The position numbers were made by a program, and so were the translations under genes. Of a DNA stretch of 64,000 bases, positions 21,446 through 31,293 are shown in pieces. The DNA is from Gossypium raimondii (taxonomy: Eukaryota; Streptophyta; Magnoliopsida; Malvales; Malvaceae), in NCBI RefSeq assembly GCF_025698545.1, contig NC_068575.1:61761980-61825979 (forward strand), read 5' to 3'. Within the stretch, counting starts at the first letter, position 1, and each line of letters starts with the position of its first letter. The notes beneath the pieces are model-generated. The model had not been told where the DNA came from. It was given only the letters and a program-made list of their open reading frames with translations, and made no database searches.

Positions 21446-24287
21446 TTAGTACGAGGGAAGGCGAGGAGCTCGTGGCCGAACTGGGGTCTTTGATGGGCTG
21501 ATCCTGTTCATACACAACACCGAGGTTTTCACTTAAAAGGCAACAGATATATATATACTTTTTATCGATATTTGGATAGAAATTACGGTGAAACAAAAAA
21601 AAGAAAACCGAGAGAATATATCATTACGACAACTGATGGGAGAATCGGGAATCTGACCTTATAGGCAATGATCCCAGAACCACACCACTACAGTTGAGAG
21701 CAGCAATCGCACTTTCCGCCTGCAGGTGAATACGAGAGAACTCAATCTTTCGTTCATCAACACTGAGGTAACCCAATCTCGGGATGACTAATAGGCATTA
21801 AATATCACTTCCAAAGTTTAAACCCTTGTTGAAACACCGATAACTTTTCCAATAAGCCAACGTAGGTTCAATAAGCCCCTATACTAGAAATTAAATTGCA
21901 TTTTGCCTCCTCTACTCAAAAAATAGACAAATTAGTCCCTATATGTTAAACCAAAGAGCAAATTGGTTCTTTTTGTTAAAAAATATATTCATTTATACTG
22001 TCAAAAACTGACATGACTAACAAAATAACCAGACAATGACACATGGCAAGCGACATGTACCCCATACTGATATACATTAACCAATTTTTAATGGTAGAAA
22101 TGGATAAAAATTTTAACAGAAAGGCCACTTTCCTCTTTAATCTAACATATAGAAACTAAGTTGCCCTTTTTTTGAGTAGGGGAACAAAATGCAATCCAAC
22201 TCCTAGTACAAGAACCTCCATGATATACCCTACGCAGTAACACCTACTATACTAGAATTCAACAGTTAAATCGAGTTTTTTGCTTTCGAATTTAACCCAT
22301 GAAAACAAAAACCACAGCTCCCAAGAGAATGCACTCCTCCTATGGGGAATACTGACCTGCTAGCCAAAACTTTCAGATCTAAAGGTCATGCACTCGTATA
22401 CCGCATTAAAGCCTCGATAAACAAGGGAAAAGTTGTTCAGTCACATTGCATGAATGAAGAGGAAAAAAACAATTACCATTGCAAACTCGACGAAAGCAAT
22501 GCGAGTTGAATGCTGATAGTCCCCAAGCAGCCTTAGGCGATAAACCTGCATCAGACAGGTACTCCCTTTAAATGCATCCCGATAGGTTTTGTCGTAATAA
22601 ATAGTAAAACAGAACACCAGAGTTAAACAAACCTCCCCACAGACTGTTTCGAAAAAGAGTTTAACATCAGCTTGAGTAACCTGCAGTATGCAAAATCGAA
22701 TAAAAAAAATTTTGAAGGGTTATTTGCAATCGGGATCGTTTTTATATTCAATATTATAAAATGCAAAAAAGCTTCTCACCTTCTTGTCAATGTTTGTACA
22801 ATAGATAGTTCTCGCACAAATTTGACGCTCATCCTCGTTCTGAAATCCAAATAACAAATGCTGTAACGGGCCAAATACATAAAGAAAATGTATCAACAAG
22901 TTCTGGTATAATAAATTTACGACAATCAGCCTCACCCTTGGCAAAAATGTTGGGTTAACAGGTGCAATAGCTGTTTTCGAAGGAAGCACCCTAACTGGAT
23001 AGAATCCAAGCATAGTCCCCGCCAGGTTCAGTGCAGCTTGCGCACCTTCTGCATAGTAAAGAATGTAAATACCACGTTTATCCCCTAAAGAATGAAACAA
23101 ATAACCATGGTTGATCATCACCTTCATCAGTAAACTCGATAAAAGCAAAACGAAGTACAGAGTTAGGATCACCACATATGCGACAGTCAACCACCTTCAG
23201 AAAGAAAAAGTACATTCAGACAGGTTGTTTTCGATAAAACTGCAAAGACGAGCAATGAAAATAACATCACCTGCCCACAACCCACAAATAAACCGGCAAG
23301 CTGCTCCTCCGTGACCTGCATCCCAACAAGTGATGACAAAACTGAAACAGAAGAATTCGATTGCAGCATGCAAACAAAGCTGAAAATGCCAAATAAATAA
23401 ACATACCTGGTGGTCGATATCAGACACATAAACAGTCCTACGGATAACCTCTTCTCTTTGAGCCATACTTGTCCTGCTGTTCGATTTCCGTTTCCCTTGA
23501 CCTAAAATTTTCTTCTGAGAAAAACGAAATGAATGAACAAAATCCATGATATCATACGGAATTTCGCTAATATTCGGAATTTAAGCTTTCGTACGGTTTA
23601 AAATGTACATAACATAAAAGGATAACCTCTGCTCAACCAAATTTGTTCAATTAAATCCTATTTCATCTATTCCATTATTGAGAAAACAGATACACAATAT
23701 AGTCACTGCACATTGGATATAGGGTGAGACCATCACACAAACTCGAATAATTCAGTTTTTTTAAGTTATCAGCCAAAAAAACCCTAAAATAAGAACCAAC
23801 CCTACCAAGCATAAGTCCAATACAGCAATAATACTCACAAAGCAAATCAATTTCCTTATACAAAATGTACACTAAGCATCAATGAAAATAACTGGGGGTT
23901 TTGGTGACATACCCTTTTACCACCACCATTGCAATTAGCATTACCATTCCTTGAGATGTTGTTATTGTTGTTTTGAAAAGCAATATTGTTAGTGTGAAAC
24001 CCACCATTGAGTCCATTGTTAACAAGGGAGTGAGGTACAAACTCTTCAGCCATGGGGTTAAGCTTAGAGAACAGTTCTTGTAACTCCCTCATATCTCTTT
24101 TGAAACTATCCCCAAGCTCATCTTTACCACCACCACCGTTGGTTCCACCGATCTTGTTGTACAACCCTTGATCGTTGTCGTGTAAGCTCAGATCGGTTGT
24201 TGACCGAAGCTTTGACTGATCCTGGTCGTTTGACGTCACTGTTGCAGCCGCCGTGTCTTGATTCGAAGCATTCTCAACAACAGCCAT
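21446..24287 (-). CDS. CID-type PABP-interacting RNA-binding protein, copy 2 (10 exons)
   Basis: Exons: 23913-24287, 23407-23514, 23271-23315, 23122-23194, 22936-23048, 22780-22839, 22633-22680, 22477-22545, 21658-21719, 21446-21503. Each exon has exactly the length of its counterpart in copies 1 and 3, giving 336 intact codons. The PAM2 motif SKLNPMAEEFVP and both RRMs are preserved. Differences from copy 1 include RKSNSRTSMAQ for RKLNSRTSIAQ and NIDKK for NIDKM, both shared with copy 3. The last exon starts ISPSKTP, where copies 1 and 3 have VSPSKTP. Its 5' flank is cut at about 24570 by the tandem-duplication junction, so it keeps only about 280 bp of ancestral upstream sequence before running into IQD intron. 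Its promoter is therefore chimeric. Confidence 0.92.
21876..22229. mobile_element. Mutator-like MITE in CID copy 2, left end deleted
   Basis: Same insertion as in the other CID copies: the right end and the following CTACGCAGTA (22230-22239) are present. The left terminus, target duplication and about 70 bp of adjacent intron are missing. A short GCC match at the deletion edge suggests a microhomology deletion after the last duplication. Confidence 0.7.
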
Positions 24288-24564
24288 GGCCTGATGGTTA
24301 GATTAGATTATCCCTATTATTTAAATAAAAAAAGTCCCTTTTTTAGCATCTGATCAAAAACAAAAATAAAAACCCAGAATTTATAAACCCAAACAGAGAA
24401 ATTTTAAAAGCAAAAATAGAGTTTTGAAATGTTGGGTATAATTATATAAAAATCTGTTTCAGAAACTAAGCTAAAGCTACAATAATCTCCATTGATGAAA
24501 AAAAAAACTAGAACCCGACCTTGAGATCACCGCGAAGAACACGAAATTGAAATGAATTAACAGC

Positions 24565-24580
24565 AAAATATTAGCATTTT
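24565..24580. other. Tandem-duplication junction: CID 5' flank fused to IQD intron
   Basis: Left of about 24570 the sequence matches the CID 5' flank (compare 31230-31257, ending CAGCAAAATA). To the right it matches the second intron of the intact IQD gene (compare 18655 onward: ATACCTAAACTTTAAAG, then AGCATGATTCTAATAAG). Both parent sites contain GCAAAAT, so microhomology may have guided the join. Confidence 0.8.
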
Positions 24581-24904
24581 AAATCCATACCTAAACTTTA
24601 AAGGATTTTAATTGAGCCTTCAAACAATTAGCATGATTCTAATAAGGTCTTTTGTCAGGCTAATATAAATCATTATTTTAATATTTTTATAATTAAATTT
24701 TAATTTTTTTTAACAATAAAATGTACCATTTGGGTGGATTTGAGCCCGCATGAAAATTAGTTGTAAATTGAGTCCAGGCCCCGTTTGGCCCATTATATTT
24801 TTATCCTAAACGTTTAAATTAAATGATAATACGTATTTAATTAGAGTGGAATCACGTTCTCTTAATTTCAACTGTACCAATGTTAATTGAGTTAAATTAT
24901 TCAA

Positions 24905-25480
24905 TTTATTAGAGTTGAGCTTCGATCGAATCGAGTAAAAATTTTTTAAATTATTCGAGTTCACAAGTCCTATTTTATCATCTTAATTTGATTTGAAATT
25001 TTTTTGAATCAAGTCGAATGAAATGAAATTTGAGTCAAGTTTAATCGAGTTAAATTAAAATATTGTTACAGTATAACTAATCCCATATTAAAGCTTTGAA
25101 ACCATATATATTTGAAAACTTTTTCAAATCTAAATAAAAAATTTAATAGTATAAACTTAAACCATTAATTAACCTTTTAGGTATTCAAAATTTTATTTTA
25201 GAAATTTTTAAAATTTAAATTTCTTTATGTATTTTTTAGAATTTTTAGAATATTTATAATTTTTAAAAATATATAAATTTTGAAAATTTTATAAATATGT
25301 TGAATTTTAAAATTAATTTTAAATTTTTTGTAATTTTATTGAGAGATATCAGCTTACCAAAAGAGTTTTTACATCAACCTGTTATTCCAATTATTTGAGT
25401 TATTCAATCATAAAATTCAACTCAATTCAATTAACTCGAACTTCAATTTTTTTTCGATTTTTCAGAATCGAATTAAGTTT
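24905..25480. mobile_element. Probable insertion in the IQD pseudogene intron
   Basis: Between AATTGAGTTAAATTA and the block that resumes before GAGTACCTGAAGACG, this copy has about 570 bp more than the intact IQD intron (19058-19120). The insert begins TTGAGCTTCGATCGAATCGAG and ends with a partly inverted counterpart (CAGAATCGAATTAAGTTTTA). It looks like an AT-rich TIR element, family unassigned. Confidence 0.5.
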
Positions 25481-25635
25481 TACTCAATGCTAAAATCGTA
25501 AATGATAAATATATTTGTGCTGCACTACATATAGTATATAATAATTAATCTTAAAAGAGTACCTGAAGACGTTCGTTACCAAAATTATTAAGTAGAACAC
25601 AGTAAAACCAAATGAAAAAAAGTTAGAGCACTTAC

Positions 25636-26231
25636 GATGGACTCTCTACTACGAACATCTTGCAGACATGGAGATTCCAACGATGAATTTGATTCAATAA
25701 ACATGGCCCTTCTACATCCTTCATATGAAAGCCTCGCTCGTTGTTGATGGAGCAGCACTCGATTTGAACTCGAACCAAAGATTGCATGCATTTTAGTGCC
25801 ACCTTTGCTCGCCTTCTCACATTGTGCCCTCTCACTAAAGCTTGAAGCTTCACTACCCCTTTCAATGCTCCCAATGCTTTCCTTGCCTTTCACAAAAAAA
25901 ATTTCATCAAAAACACTAAATAAACAGTTAATCATATAGAGAGAGAGAATCTTTCACTTACTATGTAGCCTCTAAAAGCTGTTTGAATGACAATGGCAGC
26001 TTGGTTTTTTTCACCAACAATGGCGTTATTGGAAGCTCTGCAATTAAGCCTAACGATGTTAACAGCTGCAATGGATTGTGATTTGGTTTTGGGTTTACGT
26101 TGATGAGGCCATTTAAATAGCCATCATCTTTTCTCTCTTGTTCTGCAGCTTTTTTTCTCGTTATGTATAGCATTAGACCCGAAAGCCCTTTTCGCCATTG
26201 ACAACCACGAGGTCGGTGTTTTGTTTACCAT
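25636..26231 (-). pseudogene. IQD pseudogene lacking its last exon
   Basis: Exon 1 (25962-26231) and exon 2 (25636-25886) match the intact IQD gene. Exon 1 carries an in-frame TGA where the intact copy has AGA (after TREKR). Exon 2 is 251 bp instead of 240, with 11 extra bases after LVR that shift the frame. The exon encoding WLDRR and the DUF4005-like end is absent, because the duplication breakpoint lies in the second intron. The copy cannot make a normal IQD protein. A short peptide stopping before the IQ motif is the most it could yield. Confidence 0.85.
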
Positions 26232-27490
26232 GGTGAAAATGCAAGCGATAGGATGAAAGCGAAGGGATATATTAATAATAGAGAGGAAGAGAAAGTAACG
26301 GTGATGGTGATGGTGACCATCATCGTCATCATTTTGTTGCAGATTATGGAACAGTACGAGCTCCAATATATATCTGCAAAAGGATAGGTGATTTTTCGAG
26401 TGCCATGTGAAAAAACACATGGGGCACCGTCATATATTTGTCATTAACAACTGTAATAGAGCTAAAGTATACAAGATAACATGAGAAAGAAGAAACTAGA
26501 GCTTTAATGGCTTGCATACAGATTAGAACCCCTTTGGTTTCACGTGTTATGAGCAGCAAATAGAGCAGAGATGGAAACAGGGATTAGGTTTTTCTATGTT
26601 TTCTGGCATGGAAACAAAATGCCCAGATGGAGAACTTTTTTTCAGTGCTAAAAATTGAATTATAAATTTTTGAGATGTGATAATAAGGACTTTATTATGT
26701 ATTAATTTATGATTTTATTATTTTTTTAAAGGATTAAAGTAGATTTTTTTTTATTTTAAGGGCAAAGCATAGTTTTAATTATTTATAAGAGGCTAGAATT
26801 GTAAATTTTCAATTTTAGGGGGGTCACGGCCCTACCTACCTCTTTGTATTTTCCCATGTTTTCTGGGTCTACAAGATGAACAAGCGTTGATGTTTCTCTT
26901 TTGGTAAACTATGTTAGTGGTTACTCAATTATTAATAAATTTTCTTTTGGCTATTCAATTTGTTCTTTTTGGCCGCTAACAGGTTATGCCAACTTTTAAG
27001 ATGAACAGAATTGTAATTTTAATCCTCAAATATTTATACATTGTGTCAATTTAATTTTGATTATAAAAAAATTAACACTCAACTTTTATGCATTGTTTAA
27101 TTTAATCTTTTTTTGCAATTTTGATTCCCTTATCAACTACATTTAATTAAAAAATACCAAAATTGAACGCTAAAGGCTAAAATAATTAGATCTTGGATAT
27201 TGATTTCATAAGGTTCATGCTTGAACCGTTTAATATTAGTTCAACTAAGCTACTTACTTTTGTCATTGTGATCTCCATCGTTGTTTACCATCTCCGATGA
27301 ATGCAAAGAACTTCACTACTCGTTTAAAGAGTAAATGGGTTAGTGATCAAAATTGCTATTTTACCAAATTTAAAAACTGACATCTCATATTTTCATTAGC
27401 CATAATAAAAATCAAATAGATAAATGAGTATTTTATAACTTTACTAATCAAAAAATACTTTACCAATAATTAGATGACTATAAGTGTAAT
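26232..27490. other. Spacer upstream of the IQD pseudogene
   Basis: To about 26590 it matches the upstream region of the intact IQD gene, including the CCACGTG/CCATGTG-bearing stretch and a reduced GAT tract. The remainder parallels 20190-20890 with small indels. No gene seen. Confidence 0.5.
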
Positions 27491-27496
27491 TTTTTT

Positions 27497-27840
27497 TTAA
27501 AGAAAATGCCTTTTCTTAGTATGCTTCAAATATCTGTGGTAATCATTCAACTCACTGAGTTGATCAATAACCGGTTCAGAACCAGTCATTATTTGGACAT
27601 TACCTAGTAATGCAATGTCATGTCTTGAAAATGCAGCACAACACAAAGCTAACTTTGAACCAATGCTGGTAAAAGAAGAACATCCAAAAGGAAAAGCATC
27701 ATCCATGAGTAGAAATAACTCAAAAAATGTGTACTAAAAGTACCACTTCATCATTCACACAGTCTTTAATTACCAGATAGTGTCAAATTCTGTCCAAGAT
27801 TAGAGAGCAATAATGCATAACATTGTTCGAGAAGTCTCGA
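27497..27840 (-). other. Unrecognised coding-like segment downstream of CID copy 3
   Basis: A 69-codon open frame (27497-27706, starting MDDAFPFGCSSF and ending KKRHFL) lies in the minus direction, after a second short open stretch (RLLEQCYALLLSNLGQNLTL, about 27770-27840). The matching copy near 20895-21235 changes few amino acids except for one stop. The product is not recognised. It may be a gene remnant that sat 3' of the CID gene before duplication, or CID 3' UTR that happens to be open. Confidence 0.35.
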
Positions 27841-28055
27841 AGTTCCATCAGAATTCTCTATGTACAGCAAAGTTGCGTGCGTGGATAAACAAAAGACAAG
27901 ACTCCTATGGTAAACGAAGATGCCGAAACATAGCAGCAGTGGACGATATATATGTAGATCAGCAAGAGCAACCGGGGGAAACATCTTTACATGGCTGTGT
28001 ATGTATTTAAATATATATATAAACTTGGAACTAAAATCAGTTTGGAGTGAATGAT

Positions 28056-30971
28056 TTAGTACGAGGGAAGGCGAGGAGCTCGTGGCCGAACTGGGGTCTT
28101 TGATGGGCTGACCCTGTTCATACACAACACCCGAGGTTTTCACTTAAAAGGCAACATATATATATATACTTTTTATCGATATTTGGATAGAAATTACGGT
28201 GAAAAAAAAAAAAGAAAACCGAGAGAATATATCATTACGACAACTGATGGGAGAATCGGGAATCTGACCTTATAGGCAATGATCCCAGAACCACACCACT
28301 ACAGTTGAGAGCAGCAATCGCACTTTCAGCCTGCAGGTGAATACGAGAGAACTCAATCTTTCGTTCATCAACACTGAGGTAACCCAATCTCGGGATGACT
28401 AATAGGCATTAAATATCACTTCCAAAGTTTAAACCCGTGTTGAAACACCAATAACTTTTCCAATAAGCCAACATAGGTTCAATAAGCCAAACAGAGGAAC
28501 AAAATCCACAGCTCCGAGGAGTGTTATCTATGCAGTAGGTAAAAATACCATGCAGGCCCCTATACTAGAAGTCAAATTACATTTTGCCTCCTCTACCCAG
28601 AAAATGGACAAACTAATCCTTTTACGTTAAACCAAAAAGCAAATTAGTTTTTTTTTGTCAAAATACATTCATTTGTACTATTAGAAACTAGCGTAACTAA
28701 CAGAATAACTAGACAGTGCCACATAGCAAGCCACATGTACCTTATATTAATGTCCATGGACTAGTTTTTAACAGTAGAAATGGATAAAATTTTTCACAGA
28801 AAGGCCACTTAGCTCTTTGATCTAACAAATAGGGACTAATTTGCCAATTTTTTGAGTAGGGAAGCAAAATAAAATCCAACTCCTAGTACAAGGGCCTCCA
28901 TGGTACTTTTACCCTATGCAGTACCACCTACTATACTAGAATTCAACAGTTCAATCGAGTTTTTTGCTTTTGAATTTAATCCACGAAAACAAAAACCACA
29001 GCTCACAAGAGAATGCACTCTTCCAAAGGGGAATACTGACCGGCTAGCCAAAATTTTCAGATCTAAAGGTCATGCACTTGTATACCTCATTAAAGCCTCG
29101 ATAAACAAGGGAAAAGTTGTTCAGTCACATTGCATGAATGAAGAGGAAAAAAACAACTACCATCACAAACTCGACGAAAGCAATGCGAGTTGAATGCTGA
29201 TAGTCCCCAAGCAACCTCAGGCGGTAAACCTGCATCAGACAAGTACTCCCTTTAAATGCATCTCGATAAGTTTTGTCGTAATAAATAGTAAAAACAGAAC
29301 ACCAGAGTTAAACAAACCTCCCCACAGACTGTTTCGAAAAAGAGTTTAACATCAGCTTGAGTAACCTGCAGTATGTAAAATCATATAATAAAAAATTTAA
29401 AGGGTTATTTGCAATCGGGATCGTTTTTATATTCAACATTATAAAATGCAGAAAAGCTTCTCACCTTCTTGTCAATGTTTGTACAGTAGATAGTTCTCGC
29501 ACACATTTGACGCTCATCCTCGTTCTGAAATCCAAATAACAAATGTTTTAACGGGCCGAATACATAAAGAAAATGTAATAAGTTCTAGTATAATATATTT
29601 ACGACAATCAGCCTCACCCTCGGCAAAAATGTCGGGTTAACTGGTGCGATAGCTGTTTTCGAAGGCAGCACCCTAACTGGATAGAATCCAAGCATAGTTC
29701 CTGCCAGGTTCAGCGCAGCTTGTGCACCTTCTGCATAGTAAAGAATGTAAATACCATGTTTATCCACTAAAGAATGAAACAAATAACCATGGTTGAACAT
29801 CACCTTCATCAGTAAACTCGATAAAAGCAAAACGAAGTACAGAGTTAGGATCACCACATATGCGACAGTCAACCACCTTCAGAAGAAAAAAGTACATTCA
29901 GATAGGTTGTTTTTGATAAAACTGCAAAGACGAGCAATGAAAATAACATCACCTGCCCACAACCCACAAATAAACCGGCAAGCTGCTCCTCCGTGACCTG
30001 CATCCCAACAAGAGATGACAAATCCAAAACAGAAGAATTTGATTGCGGCATACAAACAAAGCTGAAAATGCTGAATATATAAACATACCTGGTGGTCGAT
30101 ATCAGACACATAAACAGTCCTACGGATAACCTCTTCTCTTTGAGCCATACTTGTCCTGCTGTTCGATTTCCGTTTCCCTTGACCTAAATTTTTCTTCTGA
30201 GAAAAATGAAATGAATGAACAAAATCCATGATATCATACGGAATTTCGCTAATATTCAGAATTTAAGCTTTCGTACAGTTTAAAATGTACATAACATAAA
30301 AGGACAACCCCCACTCAACCAAATTTGTTCAATTAAATCCTATTTCATCTTCCCCGTTATTGAGAAAACAGATACACAATGTAGTTACTGTACATTGGAT
30401 ATAGGGTGAGACCATCACAGGAACTTGAATAATTCGATTTTTTTAAGTTATCAGCCAAAAAAAAACCCTAAAATAAGAACCAACCCTACCAAACATAAGA
30501 CCAATACAGCAATAATACCCACAAAGCATATCAATTTCCTTATACAAAATGTACACTAAGCATCAATGAAAATAACTGGGGGTTTTGGTGACATACCCTT
30601 TTACCACCACCATTGCAATTAGCATTACCATTCCTTGAGATGTTGTTATTGTTGTTTTGAAAAGCAATATTGTTAGTGTGAAACCCACCATTGAGTCCAT
30701 TGTTAACAAACGAGTGAGGTACAAACTCTTCAGCCATGGGGTTAAGCTTAGAGAACAGTTCTTGTAACTCTCTCATATCTCTTTTGAAACTATCCCCAAG
30801 CTCATCTTTACCACCACCACCGTTGGTTCCACCGATCTTGTTGTACAACCCTTGCTCGTTGTCGTGTAAGCTCAGATCGGTTGTTGACCGAAGCTTTGAC
30901 TGATCCTGGTCGTTTAACGTCACTGTTGCAGCCGCCGTGTCTTGATTCGAAGCATTCTCAACAACAGCCAT
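28056..30971 (-). CDS. CID-type PABP-interacting RNA-binding protein, copy 3 (10 exons)
   Basis: Exons: 30597-30971, 30089-30196, 29953-29997, 29804-29876, 29618-29730, 29465-29524, 29318-29365, 29161-29229, 28269-28330, 28056-28113. All splice sites are GT..AG and the 336 codons are open throughout. PAM2 (SKLNPMAEEFVP), the basic linker, RRM1 (VYVSDID, RFAFIEF) and RRM2 (TIYCTNID, RIAFVEF) are all present. It pairs with copy 2 in sequence and shares a 20-bp duplicated block in the intron before exon 10 (AATAAGCCAACATAGGTT) that copy 1 lacks. Unlike copy 2 it keeps the longer ancestral 5' flank to about 31293. Likely role as for copy 1: PABP-linked mRNA regulation, with possible dosage or expression differences among the three. 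Confidence 0.92.
28538..28913. mobile_element. Mutator-like MITE in CID copy 3, best preserved
   Basis: 376 bp with terminal inverted repeats (GGTAAAAATACCATGCAGGC at the left; TGGTACTTTTACC at the right), arms of about 60 bp or more, and a perfect 10-bp target duplication CTATGCAGTA at 28528-28537 and 28914-28923. The 10-bp duplication supports Mutator-type transposition. Confidence 0.85.
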
Positions 30972-31293
30972 GGCCTGATGATTAGATTAGATTATCCCTA
31001 TTATTTAAACAAAAAAGAAAAGTCCCTTTTTTAGCAACTGATCAACAACAAAAATAAAAACCCAGAATTTATAAACCCAAACAGAGAAATTTTAAAAGCA
31101 AAAATAGAGTTTTGAAATGTTGGGTATAATTATATAAGAATCTGTTTCAGAAACTAAGCTAAAGCTACAATAATCTCCATTGATGAAAAAAAAAACTAGA
31201 AACCCACCTCGAGATCACCGCGAAGAAGACGTAATTGAAATGAATTAACAGCAAAATAAAACAGAGTCTGATAGTCAAGAAAAAGGAATTTTT

